Assembly (NCBI GenBank): GCA_947095535.1
Contig: OX352774.1
Coordinates: forward strand, 211,284,965-211,348,964
DNA from: Poecilobothrus nobilitatus
Taxonomy: Eukaryota; Arthropoda; Insecta; Diptera; Dolichopodidae
DNA length: 64,000 bases
Direction: 5' to 3'
A program made the translations under genes and the position numbers. The notes under the pieces were generated by a model. That model saw only the letters and a list, made by a program, of their open reading frames with translations, ran no database searches and was not told the origin of the DNA. Below are positions 35,421 to 45,665 of the stretch, one piece after another. Within the stretch, counting starts at the first letter, position 1. The number at the start of each line of letters is the position of its first letter.

Positions 35421-36190
35421 AAAACGAGAAAGAGTGCAGTAGAGTAGACTGTGTCAACTCTGGGATACCCGTATCAACATAATATATCTTGTTCCTATAA
35501 AACTTGATCATCTTTTAAAAAATTTCAGATGTTTTAGTGCCGAAGTTAACTACCGAGATATATTTATGTAAATTGTGCAGTATGACACCAGCACAACAAA
35601 ATTTTTACAAAACGTAAAGCTTCATACGCTTAGCTTCATAAAATTCCAAGAGGTGTAAGAAGCCTGAACTTACTGCTCTAGCCCAATTTCGCAGAAGTTG
35701 TTAGCACACTATTTGACATCTTTTCACAAAATTTCAGAAACCTAACTTCAATAGACTCGGAGTCATTTTCATTTAAAAAGAGAAGTTGTATGGCAGCTAT
35801 CCGAACTTGTAGTACCAGCATAACCAAATTTTATATATAACTCGACACCATTTAGCAAAATTTCATATACGTAGCTTCAATAGACACTGAGTTATTTTCA
35901 TATAAAGAAAGAAGTTTTATAGAAGAAACCGGCGACCGAAAATGCTGGATTTAAATAGCAAAACTAACAATTTTAACTAACAAAAGTGACATAAAAAAAA
36001 TTGCAGGCTCCTAGCTCCGTTATTTTTTGATTTATCGTGCGGAGGGATGGACGGGCGTACATGGCTTATTCGAATTCGATTCTGAGCCGATTCATACCTT
36101 TGGCACTATATCTAGCTCGACTCCTTTAAGGTGTTACAAATGTAATGGCAAATTTATTATACCCTTGAACATAGTTCATACGGGTATAAA
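35421..36190 (-). mobile_element. DINE-1-like element, subfamily D2, copy a
   Basis: Read on minus, the 5' end carries TATACCCGTATGAACTATG and AAGGGTATAATAAA, then a GACACC/TGTAACACC region, a GAATCGAATT block and a CGTCCATCC-type block at about 36040-36060. Units with GTTGTATGGCAGCTATCCGA make up the core. The 3' end holds an imperfect hairpin (AGAGT/ACTCT, 35441-35461) and the tail GCACTCTTTCTCGTTTT, close to the INE-1 3' end as I remember it. ATACCCGTAT (35465-35474) and ATACGGGTAT (36178-36187) are perfect inverted repeats. The copy at 50403-51246 is a close relative. The 63-codon frame inside is not a gene. Confidence 0.75.
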
Positions 36191-36779
36191 AAATATTTTT
36201 AAATATATACAATTTTGATCAATGAATCTGTCTATAGGATTTGGTTTTTCTTTTTGAAAGGGATATAATATTATGAAGTATTTTATACACTAATGGAGTA
36301 AATTAATCTGTTACAATATCTTAGTATTTTAAGATTATTTAGAAGTGATTAGAAAGGAAGAGGCTTATTTACTATTGGATTCATGGTTGAATTTTGATTA
36401 TAAAGTTACTGTTGTTCTTGAACTAAGAATAGATTTTTTTTGTTTTTGTCCCGTATATCAACTGGGCACGTCATAATAAGAAATTAAAAAAATACTCTTA
36501 TTTTTGATCGAATTATTGTTTGTATTTCTTTGTTAAATATTTTTAGATCAGTAATTTTTATTATAAACTTGTTACAAATTTAAATAAATTTAATTTGCCC
36601 TTTTCTTTTGCAAAACCTTTTCTTTTTAAATTGAAACTTGAAATCAGTTCAACTTCATAAATATAATTCTTATCTTAGTGCCTTAAATTTTGTGAAAATT
36701 GCACTCTAAAAATTATGTGTCTTCAAATAAAAGAGATTCCTAAAAAAAATTGTCTAAGGTGTTGTGGCTGTACTTTTAT

Positions 36780-36820
36780 TATAAGTAAAAGAGCCCGTCA
36801 TACGACGGGTATAAGTAAAA
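36780..36820. repeat. short perfect hairpin flanked by 11-bp direct repeats
   Basis: TATAAGTAAAA occurs at 36780-36790 and again at 36810-36820. Between them lies GAGCCCGTCATACGACGGG, whose CCCGTC/GACGGG arms (36794-36809) pair perfectly around a 4-nt loop. The layout resembles a target duplication around a very short terminal-inverted-repeat remnant, such as an excision footprint or an extreme internal deletion. The CCGT...ACGGGTATA wording recalls the ends of the D2/D3 elements here. Confidence 0.7.
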
Positions 36821-37208
36821 AAATGTAGCTTTTGTCAAAGTTTCCTCAGTTTTATGAACGGTTTAATTTTAGTAAATTTATTCAAATACATATTATTTAA
36901 AAATATTTTGAAAAAATGTACTTATTTTTTTTTATTCGTTTTTATTTCTCTTTTGGTTTTCTGTTAGGTACTTTTTTAAGTCAATTTGATTTCTTTATTT
37001 TTTTTATATTAATTTGATCTTTGAATATATGTCAGTAGTAGTGAGTTCTTATGAAAGAACTGCTAAAAAAAAAAAGCAGAAAACAAAAGAAAGAAAGCTA
37101 AAGTAAGTACTATTTTTATTTTTTTTTTAATTTTAAATTTTTACAGTAGCCCCTACAGTCTATAATTATATTATTATCTATGATATAGGACATTTTGAAT
37201 TTTTATAG

Positions 37209-37262
37209 CAGCAGGGCACGCTAATCAAACAGCAGCAGGAGCTTGACTTTTATTATATTTAG
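37209..37262 (+). other. candidate 3'-terminal coding exon
   Basis: An acceptor, CATTTTGAATTTTTATAG, ends at 37208. From 37209 the sequence reads in phase 0 QQGTLIKQQQELDFYYI and then TAG at 37260-37262. The codons CAG CAG GGC ACG CTA ATC AAA CAG CAG CAG GAG CTT GAC have the G/C-ending pattern of conserved fly coding sequence in a strongly A+T-rich region, and the minus strand has stops. The Gln-rich peptide would be a short hydrophilic tail. Phase agrees with the candidate exon at 11994-12030. I recognise no protein. A CAG-rich repeat without coding function is the alternative. Confidence 0.3.
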
Positions 37263-38013
37263 ATATATATATATGCAAATAGATAAATTTGGTAATCATA
37301 AATCAATTAAAAAGTGGGAAGTAATGTTAAAAAGGATAATTTATTTATTTTTATATAAAAAATATTAATTTCAAGATTTTTGTTATAGTGAGAATTATGT
37401 TGTCATGCATTTCTTGCTTCAGTTCTATTTTTAGTGTTTTAGTAAGTATAAAAGAAAAATAATGTCAAATCAAAAAAAAATGTAATAATTTGTTTTAAAT
37501 ATACCTATATCCTAAATAAAATATGTTAAATCTGAATACATACTATGATTAAATTATCGAGCCTAATCTATTCTCATCTATCTATTAATTTTAAATCCTT
37601 TCAATTTATTGTAAATATCAAACTATATGGTTTTAACTTTTTATATGAGGTATGGTATTACTATACTCTCAGGAGTGAAGTATTTGGCCAAATTAAAGAG
37701 TGATAAAATTTGAAAAATTCTTTAAAATTTACAGAAAATGAAATGAGCAAAATATTAAACGTCAAAAGAAATATTTTTCTTCAAAAATATTTTAGAGAAT
37801 ATTGATAGACTTTGTTCTTTCGAAATCGTGTATATCATATACATATATTTCAAAAACAAAACAATTTTATGGGCAATATCTTTTCGTTTTTTTCATATGT
37901 ATAATATATTGAATTGCTGATAATCGTAGTTAAGTACACGATAACAAAACGGGAACTTAATATTTTATTTTTATTGTTACAAAATCAGTTAAGTATTCCT
38001 ACAATCAATACAA

Positions 38014-38060
38014 TTAATTATCTTCATCTTTTGAGCGGACCGCCATTAGGTGTTTTAAGG
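38014..38060 (-). other. candidate short terminal exon
   Basis: On minus, the acceptor-like TAGTATAGTCTTACAG ends at 38061. After two leftover bases the frame reads LKHLMAVRSKDEDN and then TAA at 38014-38016, with codons CAC CTA ATG GCG GTC CGC TCA. The highly charged end is typical of a C-terminus. The plus strand of the same DNA has a donor GTAAGA at 38063 after a pyrimidine-rich TTATCTTCATCTTTTGAG, so strand and reality are both uncertain. Confidence 0.15.
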
Positions 38061-39596
38061 CTGTAAGACTATACTAGCTTCGTCATAAAACATGGCAAGT
38101 AACTTGCATATAAATTAAATCTGTTATTTCAATAAAAAAGATGTAAAAGATGATTGTCGTTAAATCAAACTATTTAATTTAATAATTGCTATGTATTTAA
38201 CTATGCAGTATATAATGATAAATTTAATTTTTGTAAAAAACTATTCGCAATATTGAATTTCTTGATCGATTCAATTAAAAAAAATTGACTGTAGAATTGA
38301 AGACTGAAGACTGAAAATCTTTTTTTTTTTTAAATAAATTTTTATTTATTTCTGTTATTTACATCTTTTCATTTTTCATTCACTTTTTAACTTAGAAAAA
38401 GTCTTCTTTTCTTTTCTTTTCATGTTTTCTTTCAGTGATGAAACTATTTCACTAGAACGGTTTTTATCTTTCAAATTGTGCCAATTTGCCAAAAAGTTTC
38501 AATTTCTGTCATCGTTTCAATTTAAAATCATTTTATTATGTTTTTTACCTGTTTTAACTTTCATTTTTCTTTTTGTTTTTTTTTTTTCTTTATTTTACAG
38601 AAAAAGGATTTAATTTTAAGTTATTTTGGTTTTTATTTTCTATTTATTTTTTATTGTATTTTCCTTTTTTTTGTCTTCAGTTTTGTATTTGGCTTTTTGA
38701 GAAAATTATCGGAATTTTCTTTTAATTTATTTTACTTTTATTGATATAAAGGATAAAGTATTTAAAACAAATTTTTATAAGGCCAAAAAAGATCATGCAA
38801 AACACTTATTCACTGGAGACGTGTAGTTCAAAAGTTGTTTTGATTTTTTCACTTATAAATAAGGCGTTATAATGGAAAATTATTTCTTCGTTTAAAAAAG
38901 TACGCCAATTTAGATTAAACAATAAGAGTCAATCTTCTTCTTATGTTGCGTTAGAGTTTGTTCTTCTTTGTTCATTGTCTCAACAATTCTCTACTTCAAC
39001 AAACCGTTTCTCACTATTTTCCATCTCCTTATTAATTTCCTAATCGTTGAGTACGAGTTTATTAATTGTTCGAATTATATCAGATGTTTTTTTATTTGTG
39101 TTTCTCATTTATTTTTTGTCTTTTTTCTATAATTTTGTAAACAATGGTTAGAAGTATTAGATACGTAGATTTTTGTTAAGTTTAGATTTTTTAGGAAATT
39201 ACATAAATGATTTTTTTTTTTTTAGTGATTTAAGGCCTTGTCAATACTCAAGGTATCTTTTAAAGTTCATTTCAATATTTTCTTAACAATAACATAAATA
39301 AATGATTTATCCCGTTGTAAATCTACAGTGATAACCATGTGATATTAGAAAAAATATGTCAGGAGATAGTAGTATCAACTTTTTACTATCAAGATACTCG
39401 TAACAATCCTCTAAAGTAAATGACAAATACAACAGTTAAATAAAATAAATATAATTTTATAAATATTTATATATATATATAACGCCATATATAACGGTAA
39501 TGACTACGTTATATAAAACTTTCATAAAGATGATCTTTTTTTGGCAAGCTAAGATCTAAACTAGAATGTAAAGAAGCTTGAATATATAAAAAAGAA

Positions 39597-39682
39597 GGCA
39601 GAAGGTAAAATAACACTCCAAGGATTTATTTATCAAGAAAACGTAGATTAAATTGAAAGAAAAATAACACACAGGGACTTTA
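39597..39682. repeat. R2 repeat, second copy, left part
   Basis: GGTAAAATAACACTCCAAGG, TCAAGAAAACGTAGATTAAA and AAAAATAACACACAGGGACT match the R2 motifs of 7471-8226. The copy stops where the D3 element begins at about 39683 and appears to resume after 41935 (TTTTTGGGGTCTTATTTCAC), so the DINE-1-like element landed inside it. Confidence 0.6.
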
Positions 39683-39946
39683 TTATACCCGTACGATAGG
39701 ATCGGGTATAATAAACTTACTCCTCCGTTTGTAATACCTCGAAATAAGCGAGCTAGATATACCTTCAAAGGTATGGATCGGATCAGAAAAAAATTCTAAG
39801 ACGATTGAGCCATGTCCGTCCGTCCGCCAGCACGCTAACTCAAAAACTAAGAAAGCTAGAATCTTGAAATTTACACAAAATATTCTGGGAGTAATTTGAA
39901 GGTTCCCTATTTTTATATGCTTTTATATTAACTCGTCGCTGTCGGT

Positions 39947-39963
39947 TTATTTATTTATTTATT
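39947..39963 (+). repeat. (TTTA)n microsatellite
   Basis: About four uninterrupted TTTA units lie just upstream of the S3 tRNA-like element. SINE tails in this window end in TAAA repeats, so this may be the reverse-strand tail of an unrecognised insertion. Confidence 0.6.
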
Positions 39964-40017
39964 TGTCATTCTGTCACGGTTTTCATTATCTTCGCAATCT
40001 GTTAGCAACATTTATAA

Positions 40018-40105
40018 GTGTTGTATGGTGCAGAGGAAAGTGTACAGATTTCAAAAATGGGGGTCATGTTGTTCGAATCCAGTTCACATGCAACTTTTTT
40101 TTTTT
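40018..40105 (+). mobile_element. S3 tRNA-like SINE or tRNA pseudogene
   Basis: Over a tRNA-sized 75 nt (40020-40094) the ends GTTGTAT and ATGCAAC pair as a 7-bp acceptor stem with one G-U. The A box TGGTGCAGAGG (40025-40035) and B box GTTCGAATC (40071-40079) fit the Pol III consensus, and a run of T follows at once, as a Pol III terminator would. The T and anticodon stems do not close well, so a working tRNA is unlikely. The first 30 bp recur at 40392-40425, which argues for a mobile copy. Confidence 0.5.
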
Positions 40106-40391
40106 AACTATCTATTCATCAACATTTTTTGAATAAAATATGTATATATTTTGTATATATGAATTTGAAACTTAAATTTTTATCTCTAAATTCACGCATA
40201 CAATACACACGCAATATATTTTTGATCTTTTCTCCTATAATAGTATATTTTTATGTATGTTGGTAAAATATTTCGTTTACAACATTTGTTTAGTATTTAA
40301 ATCAAAATATTTGCTGTCAACATTATTTAATGCATATTGAATATGCATGGTTAAAAATTAAGATTTTATGTTCGTAATATGTTCATTAAGT

Positions 40392-40425
40392 ATTTAAGTG
40401 TTGTATAGTGCAGAGGAGAGCGTAT
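40392..40425 (+). mobile_element. S3 head fragment
   Basis: TTAAGTGTTGTATAGTGCAG and AGGAGAGCGTATAT repeat the 5' end and A box of S3 at 40018. It stops where the perfect inverted repeat begins at 40426, so the copy was truncated or interrupted there. Confidence 0.5.
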
Positions 40426-40524
40426 ATAATATAAAAGTAAATTGCTGGAATAAAAAAGAAACACGAACCTCAAATTTCGCAGATTTTTATTTAACCTTAT
40501 TCCAGCAATTTACTTTTATATTAT
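40426..40524. repeat. perfect 28-bp inverted repeat around a 43-nt spacer
   Basis: Arm 40426-40453 (starting ATAATATAAAAGTAAATTGC) is the exact reverse complement of arm 40497-40524. The 43-nt spacer includes ACACGAACCTCAAATTTCGC. In DNA this ages quickly, so exact identity of both arms means a recent origin or selection. A microMITE, a template-switch product, or a hairpin RNA of precursor-miRNA size (99 nt) are possible. Confidence 0.9.
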
Positions 40525-40579
40525 AACAGTCCAAAATGGTTGCACTAGCAACTCACTTTTATATTATAACAGTCCAAAA
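40512..40579 (+). repeat. 25-bp direct repeat next to the hairpin
   Basis: The 25 bp starting ACTTTTATATTATAACAGTC occur exactly at 40512-40536 and 40555-40579, 18 bp apart. The first copy overlaps the right arm of the inverted repeat by 13 bp, so the whole cluster arose by linked events. Confidence 0.9.
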
Positions 40580-40739
40580 AGCTAAAGTTTTGTAATCAAT
40601 TTTATTTTCTACTTTTTAGAGGGCGAATTCGGTTTCGATAAAAGCATATGTATTTTAAAAATTATTTTTTTTACTTATTATTTTATTTTTGGTTGAGTTT
40701 GGACCAAAACTTAGGGTAGCTCTCGAACACCTAACTTTT

Positions 40740-41265
40740 AGATCCCGACATTTTTTTTGAAATAGAGCTATGAAATTTTAACTGCTGATAGATCTCACAA
40801 AAATATTAATTTTATTTTTAATAACTTTTTTTTGTAGCCCCACCCGTTACGGTTCAAAAAAGCTCTATATTTAAATTGTTATAGCACAAGTTGTATAAGG
40901 TATGTCTTCATTTTAAAAACGGTAAACGGTTACTGCCTTTATTAGCTTTAAAAGTATATATACAATAAATATATAGTTGTGGCATACGGTGTCTTAATTT
41001 ACCGTTATGCGAAACTAAAATTTTGCAAAATCCTTTAACCCTTCTATCTTCTAAACGGTTTAAGTTGGAAACTTGAAATTGACAGAAGTTAGATCTTTAA
41101 AAATAAGTATGAGTCATTTCAGAAAATTTTTTTGTATCACCCCCCGTTTAGGAGCTGTAAGGGGTCAAAAACTGAAAATTTTCTATTTTTAAACACCTGT
41201 AATTTGAACACCTGTTAACATTTTTTTGAAGTAATACACAAAAATTAAAGCCTCAACATTATACT
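40740..41265 (-). repeat. R1 dispersed repeat, copy b (diverged)
   Basis: On the plus strand the order TGTAGCCCCACCCGTTACGG, TTTACCGTTATGCGAAACTA, TTTTTTTGTATCACCCCCCG, CAAAAACTGAAAATTTTCTA and AAACACCTGTAATTTGAACA follows that of R1c at 42590-43000, so it is minus-oriented. It is more diverged than copies a, c and d and lacks the 5' end. Confidence 0.65.
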
Positions 41266-41934
41266 CTTATTTCTGTTAACAACTTTTTTTAATAATATAG
41301 GGTTACTTTATAATTGACGAAAGTGTTACTTGATTTTTTAAAATTTTCCAACAAATTAAATAATAACAACATAACGGTTGCTTGAAGAATTTTTATTTAT
41401 ATGATATTGATATACATACATACTTACATAATATCATGTTTATTTACATATCGTATATGTCAATGATGAATGAATCATAAAAGTATAAGATGTATATTAT
41501 ATAGCGCCGTATTTACATACATACATATATGTATTTTATTGTACTTATAAGAAATTATTCTGTCAATGGAATATTTAAATATAATATAATATAATATTTA
41601 AAATTATATTTACTATTTTGTACTAAATAAATTTAATATACATTTACCGCTTAGTATTAAATGGTACTATAGAATATTTGAAAAAGTTTTGGATTGATAA
41701 TCGTTATGTGAAAGGTTAGAATCTGCTTTTGAAGAATGTACATATAAACATATAGTTTGAATGTATGTACAACCCATAGTTCTAGAAATTATAAAATTCA
41801 CCCAAATTATTTTAAAATACTAAAATATTAAAAAAATAATATTGTAAGCAGAGTGACAGGCTGTGAACATACTAACGGTTCGTACGGGTATCTAAGAGTT
41901 GATAAAGGCAAAACTGTATTCTTCCTCGTTTTTA

Positions 41935-42010
41935 AAATATAAATACCACTATACAATAATATCCCTTTATTTTTCATATTTTTGGGGTCTTATTTCACAA
42001 TTATCTACGT
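41935..42010. repeat. R2 repeat, second copy, right part
   Basis: ATATTTTTGGGGTCTTATTT followed by CACAATTATCTACG matches the R2 motif GGGGTCTTATTTCTCAATTA. It sits immediately after the 3' end of D3 and is best read as the far side of the R2 copy that D3 interrupted. Confidence 0.45.
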
Positions 42011-42423
42011 ATCTAAGAAAAAACTTACTATTATTTTTTTCACTGGATATTAATTCAAGGCGCCTAAAAAACACAACACATTTTTACATCACTTTACAAA
42101 AGTACTCACTTTACGGAACTTAGGTTTTTCTAGGACCTCGTTGTCAAAAGATAAAAAAAAATCAGTTAGACCGATTTTAATAAGTTACAATAGGTTCCAA
42201 TTTTTTTCAAAATTTATTTTTAGTTTTTTTTTTTTTAATTTTGTTTGCTTCTTTTGTGTTGTAGAATTGTCAATGTTACAAGAACAAAAAAATAAAATTT
42301 GAAATGAGTTTTCAATCAGTTGACAGCAATTCAAAGAATGTTCAAATGAAAAATTGAGGCAAAACGAAATAAAATGTAAATGTAAAAATCCATGTATGAA
42401 GTTAGTTCTATTTCAATATTTTT
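42011..42423. other. AT-rich spacer
   Basis: I see no gene or repeat between the nest and the next R1 copy. The 74-codon frame at 41899-42123 starts inside D3 and crosses into this spacer, so it is not a gene. Confidence 0.45.
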
Positions 42424-43765
42424 AGCACATTTCCAAAAAAATTTTGAAAAAATATGCTTATTAGTTTCACTCTGTCCGTCCGTTCGTCTGTTTACAAAAC
42501 TTCTACACCGTTAAAGATAGAGAAAACAAAATTGAACCATGTGTAGGTCTCATAAAAAAATAATTTTATGGAACAACTTTTTCATGTAGCCCCATCTATG
42601 ACGGAACTACAGCCTTTCAAACTTTGAAGAAGCCCTACTTTCAAATGCGTATATCTCATGTTCTGCTTAACATTTTTTCAATCTGAAAACGCCATTCGAC
42701 AGGAATTTTCTTTTACCTTCTAAATCAATATCAAAATTATTTAATTTTCAATTTAGTATTTAAATTTACCGCTATGTGAAAACCAAATTTTGCATGATTT
42801 TTCTACCTTAATAACTCCGGCACGCTTTTAGATAAAGGCTTATAATATTGAGGCAAGAAAGAACTTTTAGAATTAGTATAAGTTTGTTAAGAAATTTTTT
42901 TGGGCCTCCCTCTGTTTATGAGCCATTAGGGATCAAAAATTGAAAATTTATTATTTTTAAACACCCGTAATTTAAGAACCGTAATTTAAGAACCTGAACA
43001 CATTTTACTTGGGAAAGATATAAAAATTAAAGCTACAGTAATATATTTTAACATGTGTTAAAGGTTTATTTTAGTTATATATGGTTCCAGAGTTACAGCT
43101 CTTCAAAATTGCGAAAAAGCACCATTTTCAGATGTATATATCTCAGGTTCTGCGTAATAGTTTTGCGATCTAAAAGATCGGAAAGATGCGTAATAGTTTT
43201 GCGATCCGCCAGAAGATCGGAAATTTTATTATCTATATAAATCAATATTAAAATTATGCAATATTTTGTAATTGACTATTTAAATTTACCGTTATGTGAA
43301 AACCATATTTTGCATGAAATTTCTTTTTTCATAACTCCGGCACGTCTTTAGATACGAACCTGAAATTTTGAGACAAGAAAGAACTTTTAGAATTAGTATA
43401 AGTTTTCTTAGAAAATTTTTTTGCACCACCCCTTGTTTAAGGGGTATTAGGGCTGAAAAATTTACAATTTGCTATTTTTAGGCACCTGTAGAAATTTTTC
43501 TTCGGCAAAACATAAAAATTAAAGCTCCAGTAATGTACTTTTACCTGTATTAACGGTTTTTTTTAGTTATAAAGGCTTCCGGACTTACAGCCCTTTAAAA
43601 TTCCAGAAAAGTCTTATTTTCACATATTTTCTTATTACAAAAAATTTCTAAAATTTTATTTTTAAAATTTTTAAATTTGTGTTCAAGTCACAATTCTAAA
43701 CAGTTTTAATTGTATTTTGGAAATGTGCGCTTTTAAAACCCGTTGGTTTACATTCTACCTTGTTT
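42424..43765 (-). repeat. R1 dispersed repeat, copy c, with internal duplication
   Basis: Reading on minus, it starts ACAAGGTAGAATGTAAAC near 43762 and ends GGAAATGTGCTAAA at 42424. The block around ACCG(C/T)TATGTGAAAACC occurs at 42769 and again at 43289, a shift of 520 bp, and the sequence after each copy stays alignable through GGCACGTCTTTAGATA and GAACTTTTAGAATTAGTATA. The element is therefore about 1.34 kb instead of 0.75 kb. A 20-bp direct repeat TGCGTAATAGTTTTGCGATC at 43151 and 43187 lies near the junction. Confidence 0.75.
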
Positions 43766-45555
43766 TTTTTTGTAAGTTTAAAGTAAATTATTCAATTTCA
43801 TGAATTATCTGGTTAAATCTATGCGATGCAATGACAATTATAGGACGAATACAGAGTCATTGATTCAATTTGAATAACTATGTTTTTTCTCTTATATTTT
43901 TGTGTTCAGAAGAAAAAAAAAAAGAAAAATAAGTAAAATGGATTGCTAGAATTGAGACGCAACACATCAAATCAGATAATTGTTGCTTTTTTTTTTTTTT
44001 TTTTTTGCCAATTTAATCTTAAAGGAAAAAGTAATATAGTATCGTTGTCTTTAAAGTTTGAATAGGAATCCACGAGAAAGAAATTGTTAAAGTAAAGTAA
44101 ATAGTTAAAAAGAATAATAAAGGATAAAACGAAAGGATGTAAAATATCGATTCATTTTAATGTTAGGTTATTAGAATGTTTAAACTATAGTATTATTTTC
44201 ATTTTGGTTTTCATTTAACGATCCAATTTAATATTGATCCTCTTTATACATTGGTATCACAATTTTTTCATCATATATCAGAGTAATTATTTAGATTTGT
44301 TTATGTAGGACCTTTATGTTTATATTCATACTTTTATATACATATATGTATAGGTTTTATGCACATATATGCTAGGTTTATTGTAACATTTTATTTTTAC
44401 ATTTTCAATTGATGTTGAAATGTTGATGTTATATATTATGTAAATGTATATGTTCAGTAGAAGAATGTGTCATATTAGAGTCCGCAAACATTTTTTAGTT
44501 TTATAACTTGCTCTATTTCTGGTTTCAACAATCAAATACATGTAAAATGTAATCTGTATATGTGTTTTATTTTTATGACAGATTTGAAGTTATATGACAG
44601 ATTTTTTTTTATTTATTTAATTTTTTTTGTATATTTTTTTTGTTGGTATTAAATTAGAATTTTCCAGTTAGTGGTGTAATTAATTTGTAGAAACTGAAAA
44701 AGGTATAAAATGCGGAAGGAAAACATGATGAAAAACAAAAAAAAAAATTTCCTGATTTAATATACTCTGGCATTTATTGTTTTTTGTATTTTTTTTTTTT
44801 TACTTTGTTATTTTGATTTATTTCTGGAAATTTTATTTTAAATTTTTTGTTTCGTTCGATTGTGTTAGATTTATTTCATTGATTGGCAACTCTTAAATTA
44901 ATTTCAATTGGTTGGTTTTTTATTTGTTGTTTTCTTTTTTTTTTTTTTTTGTGAAGGATGAAATGAAATTGTTACATTGAAAGATTTTTTAACAATTTTT
45001 AATTATAAATTTTTAAAGTTACAGTGCTATTTTGTAGTATTTGTATAGATAAATGGATATTTTAAAAATAATATACGTTTTATTTATTTATTTTATTTTA
45101 AAGATTTTTTTTGGGCTTTTGAACACAATTATAATACGTTTTATACTTACATTATATATTTTTAGATATTTTTAATAAAGTAAATATTACAATCTGCTGT
45201 ACAGGAATTCTGAACCATTTAGTTTTTACTGTGTTAAAGTAAAATTTAGTGAAAAATATTGTAGTTTTCAGGAAAATTTTCAATATCTATAAAATGGATT
45301 ACCTACGTGTTTTTGTATCTCAAAATCTCGTTTTTTTTTTTTCAAAATGTCCTATTTTAGAAAGTATTTTGTTATATTTTATTTTAAAAACTATTTCGTT
45401 TTTAAAAACTCTTTTTCTAAAAATCTCATTTCTTAAAATCACATATATAAAAAATACATATTTTGAAATATGCGTATAACCCTCATTTTATAATCATTTG
45501 TAAAATTCCTTCTATAATTATTTTTTTAAAAAGATATTTCAAGAACAAAATATTT
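43766..45555. other. AT-rich stretch
   Basis: Low-complexity sequence with long T runs (43990-44007, 44938-44950) and no gene or repeat that I can support. Confidence 0.55.
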
Positions 45556-45665
45556 AAAATAATTTCAAGAGTTATTCCCGCCACGACGGAAAAGGAAAGG
45601 CTAGGTAATTTCCTGTTCGCATTTATGTGGCAGAAAAATGCACTAAAAAAAAAAAATAATTTCAA
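45556..45665 (+). mobile_element. SINE S2, 5'-truncated, with 13-bp target-site duplications
   Basis: AAAATAATTTCAA occurs at 45556-45568 and 45653-45665. The insert between them holds CCCGCCACGACGGAAAAGGA, AAGGCTAGGTAATTTCCTGT, CGCATTTATGTGGCAGAAAA and ATGCACT with an A tail. It corresponds to the 3' part of S2 only. The tRNA-like head is absent, as in 5'-truncated LINE-mobilised copies. Confidence 0.8.

Larger units (their letters stand above)
36191..39596. other. AT-rich stretch with hairpin scar and two candidate exons
   Basis: Annotated separately are the hairpin scar at 36780-36820, a plus exon candidate at 37209-37262 and a minus exon candidate at 38014-38060. A small island at 36452-36482 (GTCCCGTATATCAACTGGGC) is open on both strands with no splice support. 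T-rich frames at 38422-38744 and TA runs near 39466 are low-complexity products. Confidence 0.5.
39683..41934 (+). mobile_element. DINE-1-like element D3, enlarged by nested insertions
   Basis: The 5' end has TATACCCG (39684-39691) and CGGGTATA (39703-39710), followed by GTTTGTAATACC, GGATCGGATCAG and GAGCCATGTCCGTCCGTCCG in INE-1 order. The 3' end reads GGGTATCTAAGAGTTGATAA, then TGTATTCTTCCTCGTTTTT, to about 41934. ATACCCGTACGA (39685-39696) and TCGTACGGGTAT (41880-41891) form a perfect 12-bp inverted pair. The distance of 2.25 kb, against 0.8-0.9 kb for the intact relatives, is accounted for at least partly by the SINE-like, hairpin and R1 sequences between the ends. Confidence 0.65.

Noticed and set aside
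36452..36482. Short island with open frames on both strands
   Set aside because: It is too short, has no splice signal, and both strands are equally open.
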